Shown here one piece after another: positions 56,366-64,000 of a DNA stretch of 64,000 nt. The position numbers and the translations under genes are program-made. Below the pieces are notes generated by a model, which was given only the letters and a program-made list of their open reading frames with translations, did no database searches and had not been told where the DNA came from. Location: assembly GCF_000022545.1 (NCBI RefSeq), contig NC_012883.1:798276-862275 (forward strand), read 5' to 3'. Within the stretch, counting starts at the first letter, position 1; each line of letters opens with the position of its first letter. The DNA comes from Thermococcus sibiricus MM 739 (GTDB lineage: Archaea > Methanobacteriota_B > Thermococci > Thermococcales > Thermococcaceae).

Positions 56366-58105
56366 ATGGAGAGATATGCTGGACAGAGTGTTACAAAAGG
56401 AGAGGAAAGTTATAGAGAAGTAACACCTGCTGCAGTAGTTTTGGGTGTTCTTTGGGGTGCTTTCATGGCTGCAAGTTTTACTTACGCCGGGATGATAATG
56501 GGATTCACATCTGGAGGTTCTGCCATTGCAGCAATTGTTGGTTGGGGAATTCTTAGAGGTATCCTAAAGAAAGGTACAGTAGTAGAAAACAACATTGTCC
56601 AAACTGTCGCTTCAGCTGTTAACATTTCAGTATCTGGTGTTATCTTTACAATTCCTGCACTCTACATAATGGGACTCCACCAGGAGATAAATACAATGTA
56701 CTTCTTCCTAGCGACAGCAGCTGGTGCAATTTTAGGTATAACCTTCATAATTCCCCTTAGAAAGCAAATGATTGAAATAGATAGACTTAGATTCCCTACT
56801 GGAACTGCAGTTGCTACTATCCTTAAGACTCCAGGAAGTGGGATAGAAAAGGCAAGACTTCTTTTCTTTGGGATGATAATCAGTGCTGTGATTTATCTTA
56901 TTCAGCAATTCCCAATCTTTGGATTACCACATGTAATTCCCGAGACCGTCGATTTAGGAGCAATGCTCCACCTTCCAGCCTGGATCAACCTCACGGTAGC
57001 CTTATCACTCATGGTATTTGGTATGGGTTTAATCACCGGAAGAAATGGTTTAATAGTTCTCGCTGGAGGGGTACTTTCCTACTACATTATAACCCCAGTG
57101 GTTAAGGCCCTTGGATGGATCCCAGCTGATGTTCAGGGAGGCGCAGTAAGCGGTTACGTTTATAGTACAATGACAAGGCCTCTGGGCATAGGGATGCTCC
57201 TTGGAGGCTCAATAGCAGGATTGATACTTTCACTCCCAGTTATTGCAGTTGCCATGAAAAGCCTTGCACAGGCAAGCAAAGTAAAAGACAAAAATGGAAA
57301 CAATGAAGAGCTTCCAATTTACTATTTGGTTGGCGGGGCAATTTTAGCATTTGTTTTACTCTTAGTAACCGCGTACAAACTCGGGGATCTTGGACTTGGT
57401 AGGAGCCTCCTCACAGCTCTTATAGGAGTTGCATGGATCTTTATAGCCTCACTCCTCGTAGCAATGTCCACTGGAATGACTGACTGGAGTCCAGTGTCCG
57501 GTCTCTCCTTGGTGTCTGTGATGATCCTTCTCTACTTAACTCACAAGAACATCCCACTAACAATATTGATGGGAGCAACAGTTGGTGTAGCCATTTCAGG
57601 AGCTGCAGACATGATGCAAGATCTTAAAACGGGCCATATGGTTGGAGCAATTCCTTCAAGACAACAAAAGGTTGAACTTTTAACAGGGTGGCTTGGTCCA
57701 ATAATCGCCTTGACTGTAGTAGGCCTTATTTGGAACGCTTATGGAATCGGAAACGACAAAGTTCCAGCTCCTCAAGCAATGGCCCTCAAGTCAATGGTAG
57801 AGGCAGTCCTTGGTGGAAGTGTACCAGTAGACAAGTTCATAGCAGGAGGTCTTCTTGGATTCTTGCTTTCTCTTAGTGGAGTTCCAGGGCTTGGCGTCCT
57901 CATAGGCCTTTCAATGTATCTTCCAATGCTCTACATAATTCCCTATGGGCTTGGATGTGTAGTTAATGAAATCACAAAGAGAAAGAAAGGCTATGAATTC
58001 ATTGTTGAGAAGGTCCTCCCATTTGCCGCTGGATTAATGGTCGGAGAAGCCGCAATGACATTACTCTTTGCAGTACTCACTGTAGCTGGAGTACTCCATC
58101 CATGA
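56366..58105 (+). CDS. OPT family oligopeptide/metal transporter
   Basis: 579 residues with about fifteen membrane helices. The N-terminal YREVTPAAVVLGVLWG and the internal RLRFPTGTAVATILKTPG are OPT family signatures. It would import small peptides or metal chelates. This may partly replace the dead opp operon in the same window, which is inference. A large gap upstream carries its promoter. Confidence 0.9.
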   Translation: MERYAGQSVTKGEESYREVTPAAVVLGVLWGAFMAASFTYAGMIMGFTSGGSAIAAIVGWGILRGILKKGTVVENNIVQTVASAVNISVSGVIFTIPALYIMGLHQEINTMYFFLATAAGAILGITFIIPLRKQMIEIDRLRFPTGTAVATILKTPGSGIEKARLLFFGMIISAVIYLIQQFPIFGLPHVIPETVDLGAMLHLPAWINLTVALSLMVFGMGLITGRNGLIVLAGGVLSYYIITPVVKALGWIPADVQGGAVSGYVYSTMTRPLGIGMLLGGSIAGLILSLPVIAVAMKSLAQASKVKDKNGNNEELPIYYLVGGAILAFVLLLVTAYKLGDLGLGRSLLTALIGVAWIFIASLLVAMSTGMTDWSPVSGLSLVSVMILLYLTHKNIPLTILMGATVGVAISGAADMMQDLKTGHMVGAIPSRQQKVELLTGWLGPIIALTVVGLIWNAYGIGNDKVPAPQAMALKSMVEAVLGGSVPVDKFIAGGLLGFLLSLSGVPGLGVLIGLSMYLPMLYIIPYGLGCVVNEITKRKKGYEFIVEKVLPFAAGLMVGEAAMTLLFAVLTVAGVLHP

Positions 58106-58115
58106 GGTGATGAAA

Positions 58116-58622
58116 ATGAAAAAGCTCATTGGAAATATCATGCTCACAACCGGTTTGATTGGGGGAGCTATAGCTTCAGCTAGAAACCCTCCACTTTGGG
58201 TAGTGGTTGGTGGCGCTCTTGGTGTCATGGCTCTCGGAATACTCTTCAGGAGACAGGGAGAAAGAGAAGAATTACACAAAACAGCAGCCCATGGGAAGGG
58301 CGGAAAAGAAGAACTCAAGAAAAGCCTAGAAGATGCCCTTAAAGAAATCGAAAAAGTGATGGAAGAAAAAGAGAGAGACATTGAAAAGGCTAGAGAAAAA
58401 CTAGGAAAAGTGCTTGAAGCATTAGAGAATTTTGCAGAAAAGGCCCAACCCCTTAGAATCGAAGGAATTAGAGTGTATGGAGAAGTAATGACAAGCTTCA
58501 GCAAAGCAGAAAGGCATTTAAATAGAGCTTGGAGCGCATATGCAGATGGATATATAAGGGAAGGGAATGCTTACCTCGAATCAGGATACGCCCAACTAAG
58601 GGAGACTTCAAAAATCCTATAA
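58116..58622 (+). CDS. Membrane protein with coiled-coil domain, OPT partner
   Basis: 168 residues. Two membrane helices (about 5-19 and 27-43) are followed by a long coiled-coil (about 60-110, Lys/Glu-rich) and a C-terminal helical part. ATG 58116 with GAGGTGAT, which overlaps the OPT stop; thus it is co-translated with the transporter. Function unknown. Confidence 0.65.
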   Translation: MKKLIGNIMLTTGLIGGAIASARNPPLWVVVGGALGVMALGILFRRQGEREELHKTAAHGKGGKEELKKSLEDALKEIEKVMEEKERDIEKAREKLGKVLEALENFAEKAQPLRIEGIRVYGEVMTSFSKAERHLNRAWSAYADGYIREGNAYLESGYAQLRETSKIL

Positions 58623-58708
58623 TTCAAGAATTGATTTTTCCTTTTTTCTTCTTGTTTATGGCAAAATAAATAAATAGTCAAAAAACCAAGATACTTTTGG
58701 TGAACAAC

Positions 58709-59587
58709 GTGAAGAGATTCATTAGCTTGATATTAATTCTCATTATAGCTGTTAGTGTTTCTGCATGTGTTTCAAAAGAAAGTTCTACACCCTCCACAAG
58801 CCCACCACCTGCCTCAACCCCAGTAACCATAGATGAAAGTACCAGCACTTCCAGTACCTCATCAGAAACCACTACAACTGAAACAACGAGTATAAACAAG
58901 GCAGATATAATTGAAACTATTGAAAAAGTTGAAAAATACGAATTTGCTGCTCAGTATTCCGCAATTCCAGAAAAGGATATTCAGGTAACCTCCAAAGGAG
59001 GTTTTGATTATAGCAAAGAAGAGGCTTTCTGGGAAATCATTAGTAAAAGTGGAGATTTTGTAACGTATTCTAATGAAACGGTATGGGATGACTCCATTTA
59101 CTACTCGGCTCTTGTTAAGCAGAATAACAGGGTAGTTCAAAAAGGGGAAGCAACTTTAACACTAGATGAATACCTTGAAAAAGTCCTCAAAGGCCGTACA
59201 GAGATTGCAACTTCTGAAAAATTTAAACAACAACTTTTCAAGGGCCCGGACCCTACACGGAATCCCCTTTATTACATCAGAGATATTCTTAGCAATGCAG
59301 ACTCATTTACAGCAAGCCAGGAAGGAGACAATTACCTGCTAACCTTCACCTTTACAAAAGAGGAGCAAATAACCCTTAATTCTGTACAGAAAGTTGTAAA
59401 AATCCAAGGGACTGGAAAGTTATGGATTCGGGGGGATAAGTTACCAATAAAAGGGGAAATAGAAATCACAAAAGCAACAAGCTATGCAGGATTAGAAGAG
59501 AGTACCACAACCTCAAATGCCGAAATAACATTTGAAATAATGTATGAATACCAACCCCCAGAGTGGGTAACTAAAATTACTAAATGA
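58709..59587 (+). CDS. Secreted lipoprotein, tandem paralogue 1
   Basis: 292 residues. Lipoprotein signal with Cys in VSVSACVS, a Thr/Ser-rich spacer (25-65), then a domain with VEKYEFAAQYS, NPLYYIRDIL and RGDKLPIKGEIEI. The next gene shares these blocks, so they are duplicates. They may be archaeal carrier or binding lipoproteins. GTG start with GGTGA 7 nt upstream. Confidence 0.75.
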   Translation: MKRFISLILILIIAVSVSACVSKESSTPSTSPPPASTPVTIDESTSTSSTSSETTTTETTSINKADIIETIEKVEKYEFAAQYSAIPEKDIQVTSKGGFDYSKEEAFWEIISKSGDFVTYSNETVWDDSIYYSALVKQNNRVVQKGEATLTLDEYLEKVLKGRTEIATSEKFKQQLFKGPDPTRNPLYYIRDILSNADSFTASQEGDNYLLTFTFTKEEQITLNSVQKVVKIQGTGKLWIRGDKLPIKGEIEITKATSYAGLEESTTTSNAEITFEIMYEYQPPEWVTKITK

Positions 59588-59650
59588 TTTTCAAATTTTT
59601 TAACCGAAAACTATAAGTATTAACTGTCATAATTTACTTTGGTGGGAAGC

Positions 59651-60457
59651 TTGGGGAGGACTTTTGCTCTAAGCTTGATTCTCATAATTATGGTTAGTTT
59701 TTCTGCGTGTATTCAAAAGGAGCCAACCCCCCAAAATCTTGCCAATGAGATTGAGGATGTTGATAAGTACATGTATTCATTGGAATACCACCTAAAATCC
59801 CCTTATGGGAATAGTAGCATGTATTACAGGGGTGGTTTTAATTATGACAAGGCTGAAGCATTCTGGGAAGGAAAAATAATACATAGTAATGGGGATGTGG
59901 TTTACATCAATGAAACAATTATTGAAGATTTTATGTACTTCTCCTACGCCACAGAGAGGAATAACAAAATTATTAACAGCTACATAGCAAATATGACAAT
60001 TCAGGAATATTTCGAAAAACTCAAGGATCGTCTCCCGCCAAATATCAAAACGGTGGAGGATTTAAGGTATGAAATTTTCAAAAGAGCAGATTTAAGGAGT
60101 AACCCACTCTATTATATCCGAGAAGCACTCAACAATGTTACAAACTTTGAAACTACAAAGGGAGATGGAATTTATCTGGTGGCGTTTAACTTTACTAAAA
60201 TATATGAGATGCCAATCCCTGAAAATATCAGTGCAGCCGAGATGGGCTACTATGAGAGCATAAAACACGTTACTATAACAAAAAGCTTTATGAGGCTTTG
60301 GGTTAAGGACAATCTTCCTATAAAGGGCGAAATTGAGGGAATAGAAATATTTAAACTACTTGCAGAAAATATCACCTCGACAAGAGAATTTAATGCCAAA
60401 TTTGAGATTACACCGGATTATAAAAGACCAGAATGGCTCAAGAAGGTGCTTCAATAA
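59651..60457 (+). CDS. Secreted lipoprotein, tandem paralogue 2
   Basis: 268 residues with lipobox Cys in VSFSACIQ, no long spacer, then VDKYMYSLEYH, NPLYYIREAL and KDNLPIKGEIEG, matching paralogue 1 block for block. TTG start with GGTGGG upstream. The pair arose by duplication and has diverged strongly. Confidence 0.75.
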   Translation: MGRTFALSLILIIMVSFSACIQKEPTPQNLANEIEDVDKYMYSLEYHLKSPYGNSSMYYRGGFNYDKAEAFWEGKIIHSNGDVVYINETIIEDFMYFSYATERNNKIINSYIANMTIQEYFEKLKDRLPPNIKTVEDLRYEIFKRADLRSNPLYYIREALNNVTNFETTKGDGIYLVAFNFTKIYEMPIPENISAAEMGYYESIKHVTITKSFMRLWVKDNLPIKGEIEGIEIFKLLAENITSTREFNAKFEITPDYKRPEWLKKVLQ

Positions 60458-60682
60458 AGAGAACAATTTTCTTTTAAGCCTTGCTTAATTTAATTTTGAA
60501 TTTCTGAGTTCATTGGAACAGAAGATAACCTTCATACCTTAAAGAAGAATTTAGGGTGAAATTCTGCCTTCAAGAACCAAGAGTAACCTCTTCCGGGCCG
60601 TGAAGAGTTGACCTTTCGGCATGGATCGAGATTGTTTCTTGCCAAAAATAGTAGTTACAACTTAAAAGTTAAAAGGTAGAAG

Positions 60683-60985
60683 TTATTCAACCTTTTTCAT
60701 ATGCTTTTCAACGGAGCTCCATATCTCTGGATATTTCTCCTTTATTGCTTTTTCTAGAAGCTTACTTGCTTCATTTGAAATACTAAATTCTGGGATGGTT
60801 TTTCTTAGATATCTAAGAACTGCAGCTGCTTCTGGTGACCATAATGTTATTCTTGGATTCTTTAGGGCCTCATGGATACTTAGCATTAATACTTCTTCGT
60901 TAAGTTCCTCTTTTGGTTTTTCTTCAATTGGGAGTGGCTCCGAAATAAGGGCTTCTAAACCTCTTCCAAGGGCTTTTTTCTTCAT
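60683..60985 (-). CDS. Short ParB-like partner lacking DNA-binding domain
   Basis: 100 residues. The N-terminal KKKALGRGLEALISE matches the ParA-stimulating peptide found at the start of ParB/Spo0J (K-x-GLG-x-GL-x-ALI). The rest is a small helical domain (about 28-98) with no ParB nuclease or helix-turn-helix motif. It overlaps parA by 4 bp (ATGA) and lies directly downstream, so it is very likely its partner and could activate the ATPase. How it contacts DNA, if at all, is unknown. Confidence 0.75.
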   Translation of the reverse strand: MKKKALGRGLEALISEPLPIEEKPKEELNEEVLMLSIHEALKNPRITLWSPEAAAVLRYLRKTIPEFSISNEASKLLEKAIKEKYPEIWSSVEKHMKKVE

Positions 60986-61731
60986 TTTCCATCGACCTCC
61001 TCGGCCAGCTTCATATATGCTTTAGCGCCTCTACTATCAGGAGCATAAAGGAATATTGGTCTTCCATAGGAGGGAGCCTCTGCAAGCCTAACGTTTCTCG
61101 GTATCATTGTCTTGAAGACCTTTTCTCCAAATGTTCTCTTTACTTCCTCTCTAACCTCCTTGGAAAGATTGGTTCTTTTGTCGAACATTGTGATTAAAAA
61201 CCCTTTAATTTCAAGTGGGATGCCAAGTCTATCCCTCACCAACCTTATTGCTTTTAAAAGCAGGGCAATTCCTTCAAGAGCATAGTATTCTGCTTGTATT
61301 GGGATAATCACTTCATCACTTGCTACTAATGAGTTCATAGTAAGCACTCCAAGAGAAGGAGGTGTGTCAATAATAATGTAATCGTAATTCCTTTTAAGCT
61401 TTGAAAGCTTATTTCTAAGTATGTATTCTCTTCCTATTTGACTACTCAGCTCGATTTCAGCACCGCTTAATGCTATGTTACTCGGAACTAAATGAAGGCC
61501 ATCTATGGGGGTCTTTACGACCACTTCTTCTATCTCTGCTTCATCTATTATCACATTGTAAATGGTTGGTGTTGCTTCTCTGAGACCAAGGCCGATTGTG
61601 GTGGCCCCTTGCGGGTCCATGTCTACAAGAAGGACGTTTTTCCCTTTTAGCGCCAATGCTGCTGATAAGTTTATTGCGGTAGTGCTCTTTCCTACTCCAC
61701 CTTTTTGATTTGCAATACTTATTACGGACAT
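60982..61731 (-). CDS. parA: ParA/Soj-family partition ATPase
   Basis: 249 residues. Deviant Walker A is QKGGVGKSTTAINLS (residues 9-23), Walker A' LLVDMDPQGATTIGLG, and Walker B IIDTPPSLGVLTMNS. Such ATPases bind DNA in ATP form and position chromosomes, plasmids or other cargo. It is followed by the short ParB-tail-like gene; tandem TTATAA repeats lie just upstream. ATG start. Confidence 0.93.
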   Translation of the reverse strand: MSVISIANQKGGVGKSTTAINLSAALALKGKNVLLVDMDPQGATTIGLGLREATPTIYNVIIDEAEIEEVVVKTPIDGLHLVPSNIALSGAEIELSSQIGREYILRNKLSKLKRNYDYIIIDTPPSLGVLTMNSLVASDEVIIPIQAEYYALEGIALLLKAIRLVRDRLGIPLEIKGFLITMFDKRTNLSKEVREEVKRTFGEKVFKTMIPRNVRLAEAPSYGRPIFLYAPDSRGAKAYMKLAEEVDGK

Positions 61732-61751
61732 GATAGCCCTAAGGTAGTTAG

Positions 61752-61795
61752 AAGTTATAAATCTTGAGAATTATAAGTTCTAAGTTATAAGTTCT
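61752..61795. repeat. Three TTATAA-centred repeats upstream of parA
   Basis: AAGTTATAAATCT, AATTATAAGTTCT and AAGTTATAAGTTCT occur at 61752-61764, 61769-61781 and 61782-61795, with the TTATAA cores 14-16 bp apart, in the 209-bp gap upstream of parA. They may be an operator or a parS-like centromere site. The rest of the gap shows nothing. Confidence 0.5.
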
Positions 61796-61940
61796 ACTCC
61801 AAACAGCCAAAAGAATAATAACTTATTTCTTGAAATCCTTGCTCTTCAGGGTTAGTAAGGGGTTAGATTCTCTGTATTCTCAATGATAACCTTGCAGTTT
61901 GTTAGAGGGAGTGATACAAAAGGAAAAGATATTCTTTATT

Positions 61941-63668
61941 TTATTCTTCTGACATCAAAATGTAAATTGGCCGGTGATCTGAGACTTCCACATCTAAGAG
62001 CCATCCATAATCCTTAACCTTTAAAGCACTTCCTCTCTTTATCATAATGTAGTCAATGTTTTCTATATCCACATTGCCCCAGTTGAAAGTGTATGGAGGT
62101 CTTTCTGGGAATGCATCATAATACTCCATAAGAAGTATCTCTATCGCTTTTTCGTGCAGTTCCGCATTTGTATCACCTAGGATTATTTCAGCTACTGGAT
62201 CTTTTAGTGCCATTTCTAAAAGTTCTTCTGCCTGTAATGCCCTTTCTTCTGGATAAAGGCCCATGTGAACATTTATAAGAACGAATCCATTACTCAACAC
62301 CTTGACTTTTTGAGCTGGTCTTGCCTGCCCAAGGCTTTTAAGGTTCCTTTCTTCTATGGGCTCTAGTGGCCACCTGGAAAATGTTGCGACTCCATAAGTA
62401 CCTTCAACAGCAGGGCTATATTCATAATAATACCCAAAATATGCTGACAAAAGAACGGGAACATCTTGGTAACCATTCCCTATCATACCACCAACTACTT
62501 CCTGACTTGCCATAACATCTGGACTGTAGGTTTTTAGAAGTTTTACCAGCTCGTTTCCATTGAAGGCCCCTTTATATGGGGCAAAACCTTGATGAATGTT
62601 ATAACTCCATACTATAATTTCATCTTTGGTTTCTACGTCTACTGGACGGACATGAAAAGCGGAAACTACGACGAGAGAGGCAATTATCATGCCAGCTATT
62701 GGAACTCCCATCTCTCTCATGTTGGGCCGCTCAACAACCAAAGGCCTAGAAGATAGAGTATAGATCACTGTACTGAAGAATATTAAAACTTCTAGATGGT
62801 CTTCCATAAAGGGGATTCCTATGTCTCTCCCCACATAAGCTCCAATGGCAAGTACTGAGACAATTACAAAATATAGTGCACCAATAACTCCAAAACGGCC
62901 TTTTTTCACACTTTTGAGCAATGCAAGAGCTGAAGTGAGTGCGATGGGAATTCCTACAATGCCAAATGGTGGAACAAAGAGAGTAAACACGCTAGCAATC
63001 AATAATAGAGGGGTAAATTTGTTGCCTGCTAGATATGGTGAAATAAGAATGGCCAGGGTCACTACAAATGAGTATCCCACAAAATGAAGCAAATAGTATG
63101 TTTCAAATCCTGAATAGCGCATTATTGCGTTTGGGTAGATAAAACCCAAGTTTAGTAAGGCAGCAAAGGCATAAATACCAAATCCGGGGCTTTTTAATTG
63201 GCCTTTCTCTTTCCATAACACATATGAAGCGCCTAAAATACAAATCACAAGCAAAATCCTTGTATGAATAAAATCAATTGGTTCTCCCCCAACTGCAAGC
63301 ACCCTGAGTGCTAAGTCCATCACAAGCCCGAGAATAATGTACTTTACTTTAACCTCTTTTACGAGAGATAGAGCTACTGGCAATGCAAAGGCTGCTATTA
63401 AGTGAATATACTCCGTGGCATCAGTTGTTAAAGAAGTTATTGCATAAGCAGTTACTATAATTGCACCTGTCTTTCGCTGCATCTTACCAACAATGAAAGA
63501 AGCAATCAAAAATAAGATTATTCCAAGGGCTGATGGGAACGTGGCTCCATAGAAAAAGGTTTTTTCAAGACTTGCATATGCCCCTGAAACAAAAATTCTC
63601 ATAGAAGAGGCCAGTAAAACACCAGCTCCAATTCCTAAGATCATGTTTTCTTGTTCTGATAATTTCAT
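61941..63668 (-). CDS. Multi-pass membrane protein with C-terminal endonuclease/exonuclease/phosphatase domain
   Basis: 575 residues. About ten membrane helices (residues 10-345) precede an EEP (DNase I-like) domain: IIVWSYNIHQG, VMASQEVVGGM (Glu), LGDTNAEL (Asp-x-Asn), and VSDHRPIYIL (Asp-His). It probably hydrolyses phosphodiesters or sphingolipid-like or phosphoinositide-like lipids at the membrane surface. ATG 63668 with GGTGAAT upstream. Confidence 0.8.
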   Translation of the reverse strand: MKLSEQENMILGIGAGVLLASSMRIFVSGAYASLEKTFFYGATFPSALGIILFLIASFIVGKMQRKTGAIIVTAYAITSLTTDATEYIHLIAAFALPVALSLVKEVKVKYIILGLVMDLALRVLAVGGEPIDFIHTRILLVICILGASYVLWKEKGQLKSPGFGIYAFAALLNLGFIYPNAIMRYSGFETYYLLHFVGYSFVVTLAILISPYLAGNKFTPLLLIASVFTLFVPPFGIVGIPIALTSALALLKSVKKGRFGVIGALYFVIVSVLAIGAYVGRDIGIPFMEDHLEVLIFFSTVIYTLSSRPLVVERPNMREMGVPIAGMIIASLVVVSAFHVRPVDVETKDEIIVWSYNIHQGFAPYKGAFNGNELVKLLKTYSPDVMASQEVVGGMIGNGYQDVPVLLSAYFGYYYEYSPAVEGTYGVATFSRWPLEPIEERNLKSLGQARPAQKVKVLSNGFVLINVHMGLYPEERALQAEELLEMALKDPVAEIILGDTNAELHEKAIEILLMEYYDAFPERPPYTFNWGNVDIENIDYIMIKRGSALKVKDYGWLLDVEVSDHRPIYILMSEE

Positions 63669-63752
63669 AATATTCACCAGAATAGCGAATACACGTTAAA
63701 GGATTTAAATCTTTTTCACTTTAGTGCTTCAGTCTACTGCAGTTCTTATTCC

Positions 63753-63765
63753 TCACTTTCAGTGA
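63753..63765. promoter_or_regulatory. Probable Tgr (TrmBL1-type) operator of gap
   Basis: TCAC-TTTCA-GTGA is the core of the Thermococcales glycolytic motif TATCAC-N5-GTGATA (outer bases CC/AA differ). It sits just upstream of a TATA box (TTTAAGTA at 63774-63781), the position at which the regulator activates gluconeogenic genes. GAPDH is a known member of that regulon. Confidence 0.6.
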
Positions 63766-63813
63766 AAGCAATCTTTAAGTATTTCACATATATAAAATAA
63801 TCTGGTGATTAAG

Positions 63814-64000
63814 ATGAAAGTTAAGGTGGGAATTAACGGTTACGGTACTATAGGAAAAAGAGTGGGTTATGCAGTATCAAAACAGGCTGATATGGAATTA
63901 GTGGGTGTTGCAAAAACAAAACCAGATTTTGAGGCTTACCGAGCTAAAGAGCTTGGGATACCCGTTTATGCCGCATCGCCTGATTTTGTTCCAAGATTTG
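63814..64000 (+). CDS. gap: Glyceraldehyde-3-phosphate dehydrogenase, N-terminal part (runs off window)
   Basis: The first 62 codons are present: [20 protein letters not shown] is the archaeal GAPDH NAD(P)-binding start, followed by [14 protein letters not shown]. It catalyses the gluconeogenic direction in Thermococcales. GGTGATTAAG precedes the ATG; the leader is short. Confidence 0.93.
   Translation, partial: MKVKVGINGYGTIGKRVGYAVSKQADMELVGVAKTKPDFEAYRAKELGIPVYAASPDFVPRF

Noticed and set aside
60458-60682. Possible ncRNA between the lipoprotein and mini-ParB genes
   Set aside because: Short inverted pairs (GAAGAG/CTCTTC) are present but no guide-RNA boxes, promoter or coherent fold could be supported.
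1-64000. CRISPR array or cas genes
   Set aside because: No regularly spaced repeats and no Cas-like protein were seen.
1-64000. Intact insertion sequence
   Set aside because: Only solo IS605-type ends were found; no TnpA, TnpB or DDE transposase gene is present.

Overview
The window comes from a hyperthermophilic euryarchaeon of the order Thermococcales, most likely Thermococcus in the low-GC T. sibiricus/T. litoralis branch. The evidence is the family B DNA polymerase, whose exteins closely resemble Vent polymerase and which carries two inteins, together with ADP-dependent serine kinase SerK, FttA, pantoate kinase, Hel308, UPF0147, DUF257 and DUF373 proteins, archaeal TATA boxes, and start sites preceded by GGTGA/GGAGG. 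Species assignment is inference from memory of these families.

Layout. 1-5.1 kb: end of an NhaC-type antiporter, a saccharopine dehydrogenase-like enzyme, a DDAH-family hydrolase, pantoate kinase and DNA ligase. 5.2-8.25 kb: tRNA-Ala and tRNA-Val, then an accessory island with an integrase int(N)-like remnant running into tRNA-Val, a Holliday-junction-type endonuclease, a VapBC pair, an orphan membrane-tail protein, a dehydratase fragment, an IS605-type end, and a three-hairpin H/ACA guide RNA. 8.2-18.7 kb: amino-acid enzymes (threonine dehydratase, aminotransferase, SerK, a threonine synthase-regulator fusion), proteasome beta, the termination nuclease FttA, RpiA and a membrane transglutaminase-like protein. 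18.9-22.3 kb: tRNA-Leu and a TRAP transporter operon whose binding-protein gene is split by a 7-bp tandem duplication. 22.4-33.5 kb: assorted enzymes (class II aldolase, corrinoid adenosyltransferase, P1 peptidase, class V aminotransferase, endonuclease IV, AMMECR1, rRNA/tRNA m5C methylase). 33.5-40.8 kb: replication and repair (PolB with one full-size and one mini-intein, Hel308). 41.3-43.7 kb: wreck of an opp peptide-transporter operon (oppA fused to oppD by deletion, oppF frameshifted). 44-46.9 kb: SRP19, TrmI, a C/D box sRNA and a methyltransferase. 46.9-53.5 kb: TldD/PmbA pair with two decayed genes around it, and the glycine decarboxylase gcvPA-gcvPB. 53.6-60.5 kb: HAD, phosphoesterase, PrsW, OPT transporter and tandem lipoproteins. 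60.7-64 kb: a ParA ATPase with a short ParB-tail-like partner, an EEP-domain membrane protein, and the start of GAPDH with a probable Tgr operator.

Most genes are housekeeping. The unusual content is the int(N)/tRNA-Val island, two guide RNAs found by structure (H/ACA and C/D), four solo IS605-type hairpin ends all in the same orientation, the ParA/mini-ParB pair with TTATAA repeats, and a high number of recently broken transporter and secreted-protein genes. No CRISPR array, intact insertion sequence or rRNA gene was seen. All start sites, RNA structures and functions are read by eye; no search or folding was run.
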